Source: Algoriphagus sp. Y33 (GTDB lineage Bacteria > Bacteroidota > Bacteroidia > Cytophagales > Cyclobacteriaceae). Taken from it: 64,000 nt of DNA. The notes under the pieces are model-generated. The model did no database searches, was not told the DNA's origin, and worked only from the letters and a program-made list of their open reading frames with translations. Where the stretch lies: NCBI RefSeq assembly GCF_014838715.1, contig NZ_CP061947.1, positions 2,542,001-2,606,000 on the forward strand, written 5' to 3'. The position numbers and the translations under genes were made by a program. This document shows, one piece after another, positions 9,603 to 19,200 of the stretch. Position 1 is the stretch's first letter. Each line of letters begins with the position of its first letter.

Positions 9603-10361
9603 TCATCTTTTTTTCTGATCAATTTTCTTTTCCAACTCAATCACATACAGCGTCAGCTCCTCCACCTTCTCCAACAATTTCACATTCATCTCGGCCAGAT
9701 TGACCCCGTTTTCCATCACCTCCGCTTCAGTGGGAACATCGGGAAGGTGTCCGTTCTTCTTGATAAAGGCTTCCAGTTCCGATAAGGGCATCCGTTGATA
9801 TCCGGGTCTGAACACATAGTCCGGCCAGCCGGTTGCGGTGACATTCACTTCTTTGGTTTTTATGGTTCCATTCACTTCTAGCTTCTGGGATGGTGAAGAA
9901 ACCCCTATTCCCAAATTGCCTGTGGGACCAAGCACCATCAGATTGTTGGTATAGTTTCTCCACAAAAAAACATTTCTATTGGACACAAAGGATCCACTTG
10001 ATCTTGCATCAAAGGACATAACAGCAGAAGGTCCGTTATCATTATTTGAGGTAATTTCCCCCATTAAAAAAATGGCTGTACGGTTATCAGCCGTATAATT
10101 CCCTTTAATTGACGGAATAAATTTACTGCCTAAACTTGTACTATTGTTGAAAGATAAATAATCACTCGGGGCATCAGATACCCTTAACCGCAAAATATCC
10201 TCAATAACAGAACCTGCCTGAGCGACTATGTCCAGTTTATATGTTGAAGCAGTAGTCCCAAACCCTATATTTCCAGTAGTTGGATAATTATTGCCTTGCC
10301 CAAATACTCTTGCGGTAAAGAGCATGGAAATTAACATGATTAAAATTCGCGCTGTTTTCAT
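9603..10361 (-). CDS. exported tail-fibre-like protein, paralogue 4
   Basis: About 252 residues from the ATG at 10361 (MKTARILIML, signal peptide ending VFGQ). A longer reading from a TTG at 10382 would start inside the leader element and is rejected. After the signal peptide comes the motif YPTTGNIGFGTT, then a variable middle, then LGIGVSSPSQKLEVNGTI. The conserved C-terminal module of about 90 residues contains GWPDYVF, LSELEAFIKKNGHLPDVP, NGVNLAEMNVKLLEKVEELT and a short coiled coil. This is the layout of phage tail-fibre-like proteins with an intramolecular-chaperone-type end, seen in front of RHS genes in Bacteroidota. Its C-terminal module is almost identical to those of the three genes upstream. 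Confidence 0.87.
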   Translation of the reverse strand: MKTARILIMLISMLFTARVFGQGNNYPTTGNIGFGTTASTYKLDIVAQAGSVIEDILRLRVSDAPSDYLSFNNSTSLGSKFIPSIKGNYTADNRTAIFLMGEITSNNDNGPSAVMSFDARSSGSFVSNRNVFLWRNYTNNLMVLGPTGNLGIGVSSPSQKLEVNGTIKTKEVNVTATGWPDYVFRPGYQRMPLSELEAFIKKNGHLPDVPTEAEVMENGVNLAEMNVKLLEKVEELTLYVIELEKKIDQKKR

Positions 10362-10452
10362 CTGTTTATAATTGTTTTTCAATGGCCATATGGAATCTTG
10401 CAGAATTTATAATCATCTCCCTGTGTGACGCTTTTCTAATGCTCGATTTCAT
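10362..10452 (-). repeat. dispersed leader element, copy i
   Basis: On the minus strand this 91-bp unit begins ATGAAATCGAG, whose ATGA overlaps the TGA stop of the previous gene. It ends AACAATTATAAACAG directly against the ATG at 10361. The block ATTCCATATGGCCATT and the final block recur before other start codons at 32558-32776 and, in part, at 37887, and inside the 750-bp satellite. Confidence 0.7.
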
Positions 10453-11252
10453 TTATCCTGTTTTGTTTCAAGTATTTCTATTCTGTTCAACATACTTTCA
10501 ATGTGTTTTTCCTGAGAACTTATCTTATTTTCTTGGGAGATTATATACAGCGTCAGCTCCTCCACCTTCTCCAACAATTTCACATTCATCTCGGCCAGAT
10601 TGACCCCGTTTTCCATTACTTCCGCTTCTGTAGGGACATTGGGAAGGTGTCCGTTATTTTGTATAAAAGCTTCCAGTTCAGACAAGGGAATCAGTTGATA
10701 TTCAGGGGTGAATACATAGTCTGGCCAGCCCGAGGTGGTGACGTTGACTTCCTTGGTTTTAATAGTGCCATTGACCTCCAGCATTTCTGTCGGTGAACTT
10801 ATTCCAATCCCTACTTTACCATTAACAGCCAGATGGGTACCTATTGGTAAAGCAGTTCCTGCTGTGTATCCTATCCCTACTCCCCTGAAACTGGCTTTAT
10901 TCCCAACATCCGGCTGCAAATGCAAGCTTCCGTAATGGTGTCCAAGCGTTGAAACGGCACTGTGTCTTGCCAGAATCCACATCCTTCTTGTATTTGATCC
11001 CCCCGCGACACCTATTTCCATTCCGTTATTGCCATAATTGTAGAGCTGCATCACATTCCCCAATGTAGTGGCCGTTGGAAATGCGTTGGTTGTCGTACCC
11101 CTATAGATGTGAAAGGGGGCATCAGGTGTCGTTCCAGTTCCTACACCTGCATTTCCACTGGGTGGAAATGAATTGGATTGCCCATAACCAATCGAGACAC
11201 AAAACAACATCATCAGAACTGTCCACGTTGCTTTACTTATTTTATTCTTCAT
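10449..11252 (-). CDS. exported tail-fibre-like protein, paralogue 3
   Basis: 267 residues with a signal peptide ending SIGYGQ. It has the FPPSGNAGVGTG start motif, a variable middle with a second GVGIGYTAG repeat, and GKVGIGISSPTEMLEVNGTI. The conserved C-terminal module (GWPDYVF, LSELEAFIQNNGHLPNVP, NGVNLAEMNVKLLEKVEELT) is followed by a longer coiled-coil tail than in its neighbours. The gene overlaps the upstream paralogue by 11 bp, so translation is probably coupled. Its stop overlaps the first base triplet of the leader element. It is likely a trimeric surface fibre or adhesin; that is inferred from the family layout. Confidence 0.87.
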   Translation of the reverse strand: MKNKISKATWTVLMMLFCVSIGYGQSNSFPPSGNAGVGTGTTPDAPFHIYRGTTTNAFPTATTLGNVMQLYNYGNNGMEIGVAGGSNTRRMWILARHSAVSTLGHHYGSLHLQPDVGNKASFRGVGIGYTAGTALPIGTHLAVNGKVGIGISSPTEMLEVNGTIKTKEVNVTTSGWPDYVFTPEYQLIPLSELEAFIQNNGHLPNVPTEAEVMENGVNLAEMNVKLLEKVEELTLYIISQENKISSQEKHIESMLNRIEILETKQDK

Positions 11253-12096
11253 CGTTTTGGATCCTTTTAAATAATTCTTCTATTAATTTTTCTTGTCTGA
11301 TCGTATGCAGCGTCAACTCCTCCACCTTCTCCAGCAACTTTACATTCATCTCGGCCAGATTGACCCCGTTTTCCTTTACCTCAGCCTCGGTGGGCACATC
11401 GGGAAGGTGTCCGTTCCTCTGTATAAAAGCTTCCAGTTCTGATAAAGGCATCAATTGATATTCAGGGGTGAATACATAATCTGCCCAGCCTGCGGTGGTG
11501 ATATTGACTTCACGTGCACCAATGGTTCCGTTGACTGATAGTAAATAGGTGGGATTTTTGGTATTGATACCTACATTTCCATTAGGCAAAATCCTCATAC
11601 GTTCCAAATAACTGCCGTTATTAGTTATAATTCGCAGGTTATTTCCCGGCCCGGTCATTATCAAGCCGTCCTGTCCTGACATAAACATCCCCCCGGAGTT
11701 GCCATAAGCATTTGAACTGGGAGCATAGCTTACAAAATCAATCGTATTTGATATAAATTCAAATCTTGCTCTACTGGCAGACCCAAATTTAAAGTGAAAC
11801 GGATAGGTAGAAGGGTTTATACCAAAGCCAACATATCCTTGGGAAGTTATAACAAGAGCGTCTTTCCATGTGGCAGAATTATGTCTTGCCTGTAGGTTTA
11901 ATGTCGTGGATCCCCCGGGATCCATACTGAGTAACCTGTGACCAAAACCTGAACCGAAGGCGGAAGTGTTCCAAGAGATTGTTTTGTGAGAACCTACATT
12001 GGAGTTCATGTAATCGAACGTGGTGGTTTGTCCAACTGCATCAATTGTAAATACAATTAAAATTGAAAAGAGCGAGAGGGTAAATCTTTTAATCAT
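11242..12096 (-). CDS. exported tail-fibre-like protein, paralogue 2
   Basis: 284 residues from the ATG at 12096 (MIKRFTLSLF, signal peptide ending AVGQ); an ATG six codons upstream (12114) is possible. The N-terminal half is unique (SWNTSAFGSGFGHRLLSM). The middle, from FEFISNTIDF through MSGQDGLIMTGPGNNLR to GNVGINTKNPTYLLSVNGTI, is almost the same as in the next gene upstream. The C-terminal module is almost the same as in the two genes downstream. It therefore looks like a mosaic made by recombination between paralogues. It is part of the tail-fibre/RHS operon. Confidence 0.87.
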   Translation of the reverse strand: MIKRFTLSLFSILIVFTIDAVGQTTTFDYMNSNVGSHKTISWNTSAFGSGFGHRLLSMDPGGSTTLNLQARHNSATWKDALVITSQGYVGFGINPSTYPFHFKFGSASRARFEFISNTIDFVSYAPSSNAYGNSGGMFMSGQDGLIMTGPGNNLRIITNNGSYLERMRILPNGNVGINTKNPTYLLSVNGTIGAREVNITTAGWADYVFTPEYQLMPLSELEAFIQRNGHLPDVPTEAEVKENGVNLAEMNVKLLEKVEELTLHTIRQEKLIEELFKRIQNDEE

Positions 12097-12133
12097 ATAA
12101 GTATATTTAATCAAGAAGGTAAAAATTTATAGT

Positions 12134-12820
12134 TCATTGCCTGGGAGCTTTTTCCAATTGGGCTTCCAGAACTTTTATCCGTTCATTTTGCTCCACCAGA
12201 TAAACAGTCAGCTCCTCAACCTTCTCAAGTAGTTTAACCGCCATCTCAGAAAGGTTAACCCCATTTGCCATCACCTCTTTTTCGGTAGGGATATTTTCCA
12301 GATGGCCATTGGTCTGATAGAATTTCTGGACTTCCTCCAACGGCTTCAAAGGATAGGTATCATCAAAGACATAATCTGCCCAGCCTGCGGTTGTGATATT
12401 GACTTCACGTGCACCAATGGTTCCGTTGACTGATAGTAAATAGGTGGGATTTTTGGTATTGATACCTACATTGCCATTTGAAAGAATACGCATCCGCTCT
12501 GCATATCCCCCGCTATTTGTGATAAATCTCAGGTTATTCCCTGACCCTGTCATGATAAAACCATCCTGCCCACTCATAAAAATCCCCCCGGCATTACCGT
12601 ACGGTTCAGAAGTGGCTCCATAACTGGCTATATCCACAGTTTTACCCCCAAATTCAAACCTGGCCCTGTTTGCCGATGTGGAAGTTTTCACATGCAGGGG
12701 ATAAGCGGGACTCAACGTACCGATGCCTGCATTCCCCGAAGTCGGAAAGGTGTTTGTCTGGCCGAAAAGGCTGAAGGATAACACTATAAATGCAATGGTC
12801 AGAAGTGGAGTCTTTGTCAT
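12134..12820 (-). CDS. exported tail-fibre-like protein, paralogue 1 (first gene of the cluster)
   Basis: 228 residues from the ATG at 12820 (MTKTPLLTIA, signal peptide ending SLFGQ). A 46-residue upstream extension is not signal-like and overlaps the putative promoter region. It carries FPTSGNAGIGTLSPAYPLHV, then the MSGQDGFIMTGSGNNLRFI block shared with the next gene, then GNVGINTKNPTYLLSVNGTI. Its C-terminal module is a divergent version (DTYPLKPLEEVQKFYQTNGH). It is the first gene of the run, so the transcript for the whole 1-12.8 kb cluster probably starts in the AT-rich stretch just upstream. Confidence 0.87.
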   Translation of the reverse strand: MTKTPLLTIAFIVLSFSLFGQTNTFPTSGNAGIGTLSPAYPLHVKTSTSANRARFEFGGKTVDIASYGATSEPYGNAGGIFMSGQDGFIMTGSGNNLRFITNSGGYAERMRILSNGNVGINTKNPTYLLSVNGTIGAREVNITTAGWADYVFDDTYPLKPLEEVQKFYQTNGHLENIPTEKEVMANGVNLSEMAVKLLEKVEELTVYLVEQNERIKVLEAQLEKAPRQ

Positions 12821-12879
12821 CGTGGTAGTTGGCTTTCTCAAATTTCCCACAATAGAAACCAAAAGTTTTCTGATAAAAA

Positions 12880-12897
12880 ATACCCTATACAGGGTAT
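12880..12897. repeat. ATACCCTATACAGGGTAT palindrome
   Basis: An 18-bp near-perfect palindrome 60 bp upstream of the first tail-fibre gene. The same palindrome, with small changes, occurs at 55154-55171, 57181-57198 and 61523-61540. Here it could be an operator for the surface cluster or a fragment of a dispersed repeat. Confidence 0.55.
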
Positions 12898-13205
12898 ATG
12901 ACCGCAAGAAATAATTACATAAGGAACAAATTGCACAATCTATAGATATGTAATCCATTTTACCGGATTCAAAATATTTTCGTCAGGGAAAATATTTTTT
13001 CCCCGGAGCACAAATTTTAATTGACTCCTAATCATTCTTTTACACTCCTGATAAAATAGTGAATCAAGCCGGAAGCTTAAAAAAGCGCCTCAGTAAGTAC
13101 AGGTCAATAGACTTGGGTCTATCTTTGATACTTTTGATTGAGGTTTCTCCTTTTATCTGCAGGATTACGGTCTTCCAATAAACCCATGTACTAATTCGTA
13201 TTGTC

Positions 13206-13470
13206 CTCTCTATAGAAGTAGTAACAAAAGGTCAAGTAAACATCACCTCGCCAAAGTATGTACCGTCATAAATCACTGCCGCGGTCCGCGTTGTCACTGA
13301 TCCGGGTAGTAGACGAACGCCCAAGTAAGAACTGCAGCCTATGCCGCCTTTCGTATCGTCACGGACGGCTAATACCAATTCTACCGCCGCCGTTCGTGTC
13401 ATCACGAACGGCAATACCAATTCTGTCCGGCAGTCCGGAAACGGACGCACCCTCCTCAACGCATAAACTA
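13206..13470. repeat. GC-rich hairpin repeats in a 750-bp gene-free gap
   Basis: The gap 12821-13586 has no credible gene. Within it, near 13385, GCCGTTCGTG-N4-CACGAACGGC forms a ten-base-arm hairpin and is followed by a tract (caataccaattctg, then agtccggaaacg) that recurs in the satellite at 22.3-24.6 kb in the same orientation. A degenerate extra copy lies at about 13350. Confidence 0.7.
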
Positions 13471-13539
13471 GGGCCTGCTGAAAATCGAGACAACACTCCT
13501 GTCAGGCATGGAATCCAGAGTACATATTCCTACGACAGA

Positions 13540-13572
13540 AAAAAGCCATCAAGGAATCCCTGATGGCTTTCT
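13540..13572 (-). terminator. rho-independent terminator of the SusCD/EEP operon
   Basis: Read on the minus strand, AAAGCCATCA and TGATGGCTTT pair around a short loop and are followed by a run of six T. It lies 15 bp after the stop of the endonuclease/phosphatase gene, the last gene of the minus-strand operon. Confidence 0.8.
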
Positions 13573-13586
13573 CTAACTTGGATCAC

Positions 13587-14429
13587 CTACTTAGCAAATT
13601 GCACAGCAGCTACCACAGGAAGATGGTCAGAAGGGTACCTTTGTTCTCTTGCATCTGTTAGGACCGCATATTTTAACACTTTAAAATGCTCACTTACAAA
13701 CACATAATCTATACGGTTTTTCATCGGTGCAGTAAACCGAAAAGCATTAGTCGTACCCACTGGTCCGTAAGGCGGCATTTCAGTAATGGTGTAAGCATCA
13801 TTTAAGAAAGCTGACAATGCTATCATCTGCTCCGTATCAGGAGTGGAATTGAAATCCCCGGTACAGATTACAGGCTTGTTTTTGGCAATTTCCTTGATTT
13901 TCCGAATCATAAGTTTTCCTGATTCCTTTCTTGCTATCACGCCTTGATGATCAAAATGCGCATTGAATACGTAAAACTCCTTCTTGGATTTTCTGTCTTT
14001 CAAAAGAGCCCAGGAAGCAATTCTATTACAGCAGGTAGCATCCCAACCCAATCCCGGTTTATCCGGGGTCTCACTTAACCAGAAATTCCCTGAATCAAGC
14101 AATTCAAACCTATCTGTTTTATAAAATATCGCAGAATGTTCCCCTGCAGTCTTGCCATCATCACGCCCTGCTCCTACAAAAGCGAAACCCGGCATCCCTA
14201 GCAGATCATTGAGCTGATGGATAAATCCTTCCTGTGTACCTATGATATCAAAATCATGGTATTGGATCAGAGCCTTCACATTTTCTTTCCGGTGAGGCCA
14301 GGCATTCATGCTATCTCTGGGAGTATCCATCCTGAGATTGTAACTAGCTACCTTAATTTCGGGATTTTTCTGACCAAAGGCCGAAACAGACAGCAAAGCT
14401 AAAAAGGCTATTATTATATGAATTTTCAT
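13587..14429 (-). CDS. secreted endonuclease/exonuclease/phosphatase family protein
   Basis: 280 residues with a signal peptide ending AFGQ at residue 20, so it acts in the periplasm or outside. All motifs of the metal-dependent EEP fold are visible: VASYNLR near 28-33, GTQE with Glu67, NAHFDH with His158, TGDFNSTPDT with Asp192 and Asn194, RIDYVF with Asp241, and YPSDHLPV with Asp268-His269. Family members cleave phosphodiesters in DNA, sphingolipids or inositol phosphates; the sequence does not say which substrate applies here. It is the last gene of the sigma/FecR/SusC/SusD run, so the substrate is probably linked to what SusCD imports, for example a phosphorylated or nucleic-acid-derived compound. 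Confidence 0.93.
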   Translation of the reverse strand: MKIHIIIAFLALLSVSAFGQKNPEIKVASYNLRMDTPRDSMNAWPHRKENVKALIQYHDFDIIGTQEGFIHQLNDLLGMPGFAFVGAGRDDGKTAGEHSAIFYKTDRFELLDSGNFWLSETPDKPGLGWDATCCNRIASWALLKDRKSKKEFYVFNAHFDHQGVIARKESGKLMIRKIKEIAKNKPVICTGDFNSTPDTEQMIALSAFLNDAYTITEMPPYGPVGTTNAFRFTAPMKNRIDYVFVSEHFKVLKYAVLTDAREQRYPSDHLPVVAAVQFAK

Positions 14430-14449
14430 TAGGTAAGGAATTTATCACT

Positions 14450-14479
14450 CCGTAATTCTTTCTTGAGGAAGAATTACGG
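14450..14479. promoter_or_regulatory. intercistronic hairpin between SusD and the EEP gene
   Basis: CCGTAATTCTT and its inverted partner (AAGAATTACGG) lie in the 82-bp gap between the SusD stop and the EEP start. No T run follows on the minus strand. A role in mRNA processing or partial termination is possible but unproven. Confidence 0.4.
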
Positions 14480-14511
14480 AGATTAGTTGAATTTACTAGT
14501 ATTAGTTTTTA

Positions 14512-16278
14512 TTACCAACCGGGATTCTGTCCTAGCGCCGGGTTTCGGATGATATCGGTTTCAGGAATAGGATACAGGTATTTCTTATCCAGCCATTCCC
14601 TGACTCCCGGATTGAAGAGCACTTCACCTGAAGTGCCATTAGAAAGCTGGAGCCTTCCTGCAGCAGTAGATGGACTTACATCTACAAAGGCGATGGCAGG
14701 ATTAGAAGACCCGGGTTTTTCACCTTGATAGAACAGCACATCCATAGTCCCATCTCCATTGAGGTCATATTCTCCCAAAGCCGGAACATACATCCCATTC
14801 ATAGGAGAATCCGCAAATAGTTCACCGATATGCCATCTCCTTAGATCATCCGGACGAAGCCCTTCAAACACCAATTCCACGGCTCTTTCTCTCAATACTT
14901 CCAAAAGAACAGGATCGGTAAATTTACCCTTGTAGTATTCGACTAAATAAGGATCAGCTTCGGCAGGAAGAGTGGTCAATGTAGAACCTGTGATCCCGGC
15001 GCGGGCACGAAGTGCTCCAATGGTCTCAGTCCAGTACCCTGGAGTCATCGTCCCTAATTCCGCCAGTGCTTCTGCCTTGTTCAATAAGACTTCAGCATAT
15101 CTCATGATTATATGGGCATTATCATTTCGGCTCTCGTCATCATAGGGAAAACGCTCATCATAACACCACTTGATGGGCTGATAACCGGTAAATGTCTGGT
15201 TGAAGTTTGGTGGAGCTACTACAGGTACACCATTTTCGGTTCGACGGTAATCTCCCAGACGAACCGTTTGCTTCAGACGCAGATCCCTATTCTTTACTTC
15301 TTCTACAAATGGCGTAGTCTTGTATTCGGGATTATCCGTAAATGGGGTACCGTCCAGATTCAGATAGGTATTGACAAAATTACGGGTCAGACTAGGCCTG
15401 TTGCCATAAGTCGGGCTGATGAAACGTCGATTAGCCGAACTAAATACCTGAAAGCTAGCATCCAAAGCCACAGCCAAAATGGTCTCATCGGCAAACGGAG
15501 CTTTGGATATGAAAATCTCCCTGTAGGACCGGTCGTCCTGAGCTCCCCGATGTAGGGCAAAGCCGGTGATTTCATTGGCAGTATTCACCACTTCCTCATA
15601 CCATGCATCGGCAGAGCCCTGCATGCCATATTCGGTATGGTATTTTCTAAAGGATGCTTCAAATAGCGCAATCCGGGTCTTATACGCTCTAGCTACGTTT
15701 TTGGTAATCCTGGTGGAAGATGCATCAGAAGTCAAGGTGATATTTTCGATCGCATAGTCTAAGTCTTCCAACACTTTATCCATAACCATGAACCTGTCAT
15801 CCCTGGGGCCGTAAAGGGTCACACTATCTGTGATCTCTATAGTTTGGTCAATCCATGGAACATCCCCGAAACGCTTCACCTTATCGAAATAAAACAGGGC
15901 TCTAAAGAATCTGGCCATCCCAATGTAATGGTTCTTTTCAGCAACCGGGCTGGTTTCTGCATTTTCGATAAAATAATTGATATTTCGCAAGTCTTCCCAC
16001 TCCCATTCCGAACTAGTCACCGGACTAAGCGCATTCACTGCCAGGTAAGTATCCACTCCATTTCTGGCTACAAGGTCAGAAACGTCATCGCCTTGAAATA
16101 CCCCCACATCAGTGCCGGGTAAAATATCATCATAAAAGGAATTGCTGTAAAGTTCCAGTCCGCTGGCAGAACCAAATATTGCCTGATTGGTGGCAGTATC
16201 CACCGGAGATTCATCCAAATTGCAGGAAGTGGCTACTGCCAGTGAAAGGAATAATACTATATAATGAAATGTTTTCAT
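14512..16278 (-). CDS. SusD/RagB family outer-membrane nutrient-binding lipoprotein
   Basis: 588 residues with a lipoprotein signal (hydrophobic core then VATSC, Cys19). The helical N-terminal part (YFIENAETSPVAEKNHYIGMARFFRALFYF) and the C-terminal part (RERAVELVFEGLRPDDLRRW, then KKYLYPIPETDIIRNPALGQNPGW) are typical of SusD proteins. SusD is the surface lid that binds substrate for its SusC transporter. It lies 12 bp after SusC in the same transcript. The substrate cannot be read from the sequence. Confidence 0.96.
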   Translation of the reverse strand: MKTFHYIVLFLSLAVATSCNLDESPVDTATNQAIFGSASGLELYSNSFYDDILPGTDVGVFQGDDVSDLVARNGVDTYLAVNALSPVTSSEWEWEDLRNINYFIENAETSPVAEKNHYIGMARFFRALFYFDKVKRFGDVPWIDQTIEITDSVTLYGPRDDRFMVMDKVLEDLDYAIENITLTSDASSTRITKNVARAYKTRIALFEASFRKYHTEYGMQGSADAWYEEVVNTANEITGFALHRGAQDDRSYREIFISKAPFADETILAVALDASFQVFSSANRRFISPTYGNRPSLTRNFVNTYLNLDGTPFTDNPEYKTTPFVEEVKNRDLRLKQTVRLGDYRRTENGVPVVAPPNFNQTFTGYQPIKWCYDERFPYDDESRNDNAHIIMRYAEVLLNKAEALAELGTMTPGYWTETIGALRARAGITGSTLTTLPAEADPYLVEYYKGKFTDPVLLEVLRERAVELVFEGLRPDDLRRWHIGELFADSPMNGMYVPALGEYDLNGDGTMDVLFYQGEKPGSSNPAIAFVDVSPSTAAGRLQLSNGTSGEVLFNPGVREWLDKKYLYPIPETDIIRNPALGQNPGW

Positions 16279-16289
16279 GATTGTTCGAA

Positions 16290-19200
16290 TTAGAAGTTTA
16301 CTGTAAGTCCTGCTGAAATAGCCTTTAGCATAGGATAGTTATATCCATCACCGCTAGTCCCTCCACTTAGGTCCCGGTCGGATCCATAGATACTGGTCAC
16401 ATCGGTATCCTTAGTCCACTTATACAGGGAGGACCAAGTCCAGAGATTTTCGGCAGAAAGGTAAATCTTTACATCATTTGCTTTGATTTTTGATGTCAAA
16501 TGCTGCGGTAATGTATACCCTAACTGTATGTTTCTCAAACGGATATAAGCAACATTCTGCATATACCGGTCATTTGGAGTACTTAGAGCCCTGTCGTCGC
16601 CTAGCGCTACATACCCTACCAATCGCGGCAAGTATGCATCAAAGTTTCCAAGTTCTTCCCTGAACATATTATCTTCATGCCAGCTAGGGTACTGATTGTA
16701 TGGACGGTTATACTGTCCCCAGAAACGGGATTCGCCAGACGGATACCAGTCCTGCTTCAACACACCCTGGAAGAAGGCTCCTATAAAGAATCCGTTCCAC
16801 TCAGCATTTAAGTTAATCCCATAGGTGTAGCGTGGTTCTGAGTTACCGATGACGGATTTATCCCCGGAATCCCCTACCCGATTCGATCCATGATGAATGA
16901 TCTCATCTCCATCCAGATTTTTGAATTTCAAATCCCCCACATAGTTTTTTCGGGTATTGGTATTGCGGATATTTGACTGAGACGGTGAATTGAGGATCTC
17001 CTCTTCGGAGCGGAACAATCCTTCCACTTGATACCCCCAGATTTCCCCAATTCTTTGACCTTCGTAGTAATCGGTTAGGTTCTTATCCGGATTGTTGTAT
17101 TTGGTAATATATGCCTTGTAATCAGACATGGCTAGTCTGACCGTATAATTGAATGGCTTCTCTGCCAGTATGAAATCATCATTCCAGGTCACCGTAGCTT
17201 CCCAACCTGTGGTCTCCAGATCTGCATAGTTCCCTTTTGGTACGGTGGTACCGTAAATCGCAGGCAAGGTAGGGCCTACTGTAAACATATCCGTAGTCCA
17301 TCGACGGTACCAGTCTGCAGTAAATTGCAGCTTATTGTTTACGCTGGCAAAATCCAACCCGATGTCTGCAGTAGTAGAGGTTTCCCAGGTAAGACCCTGA
17401 GGAACTACACCGGGCATCTCGGTAGCTTGGGGTCGCTGCCCGTTGATAATTCTATCCATTTGGGTAATCGAAAAATTCTCCGTGAAGGAGTAAGGGTCGA
17501 TGTTACCATTGCCCAAAGAACCATAGGAAGCGCGGATCTTTAGGCTAGTCAAAACACTAGGTTTCACTTTCCAGAACTGCTCCTCAGATATGGCCCAACC
17601 TACTGAACCTGAAGGGAAATATGCCCATTGCTGGTCTGTGGGAAATTTGGAAGATCCATCATAACGTCCGTTAACTTCCAATAGATAACGTCCCATATAG
17701 TCATAGTTCACCCGGAAAAAAGTACCTGCAATCGCCCATTTCTCGTGACCTCCCTCAGTAAAGACACTTTGCCCCAAAGCCAGATTGAGGTCTTCAGCAT
17801 CCGGGAATACGATTCCGTTTCGTCTGGTGGTCAAATTTTCATAAACCGATCTCTCGTAATTAAAACCTAGCAATACCCCGAGATTATGGGCGTTTTTAAA
17901 TGTATTCAGGTAATTGGCATAAATATTAGTGGCGTAGTACTGCGTGGTATTTCTACGGTCTTGGAGATCGTTGGTATTGGTACCGGTGTAGCCTGTCACC
18001 CCTTCATATCTACTGTATGGCACCTGCACCCGCTTTTGAAAGCTGCTGTTGTCATTAGTCTGGAAGGTAAAGTTTCCGTTCAGGGTCACCTTCTTATCAA
18101 ATAGTTCGGCCTTGGCTGCAAATCTGTTTTTCAGGAATCGCTGCACGTTGTCCACTGCATTTCTTCCGATGTAATAGTCCCCTACCGTATAAGCGGCAGG
18201 AAAGGACAAGGAACCGTCAGGATTCAGCAAAGGTGCAAGGGGGTGGCCTTCATCCGCCATATTTCGCCATATACCACTGCCCTCTCCCACATTTAGAGGC
18301 TGATGGTAAGACATGCGGGAAAAATCTGTGTTGTTTTCTACCTGCAGCCATGGCGTAAGCTGAATCGTCCCCTTTGCCCGAAGATTATACATCGCATAGG
18401 TATCCGTATTGTACCGGAATAGTCCGTCCTGACCATTGTAGCGGCCACTTACATAATAGGTTGTTTTTTTGTCCCCTCCGGTCAAAGCCAGGTTATGGTC
18501 TTGGGCGAAAAAGTTGTCTTTATACAATTCCCTGTACCAGTCTGTACTGTAGTAGTATTCATATTCGCCCGTAGATGGATTGACCTCCACTCTTGGTAAG
18601 GAAGGGTCTTCCCATCTTCTTTTAATCTCCTCCAGGTAGGCAGGAGAGAACGGCAACGTTTTATTGATTGCTGTAGGCGTATTTCCGTTGTCATTCCAAT
18701 TTGACCATGCATCGCTGAATCCCTTTGCCCAAGGATAAGATTCAGTAATATTGTCCGGGATTGCAGTCGGTGATCTCGATGAAAAATTAGACGAATAGGT
18801 AACGGTAGTTTTCCCCGCAGTTGCCGATTTGGTTGTAATCAAGACCACCCCAAATGCTGCTCTGGCACCGTAAATAGAAGCAGAAGCGGCATCTTTCAAT
18901 ACTGTCACACTGGCAATATCATTGGGATTGAGCATTTTAGGATCACCCTCTACCCCATCTATCAATACCAAGGCACTTCCCTGCTGGCCGATGGAAGTAG
19001 TGCCACGCACATTGAAGGAGGGAGATTGGGTTGGTTTCCCATCCAGCATTCTGATGTTCAGGTTAGGTATAGCTCCTACCAATCCTTGGGCAATATTTGA
19101 AATAGGTCTGTTTTCAAAGACTTCAGAGTCCACTTGATCCACGGCTCCGGTCAGGTTGGCCTTCCGTTGCTGACCATAACCTACCACTACTACTTCTGCC

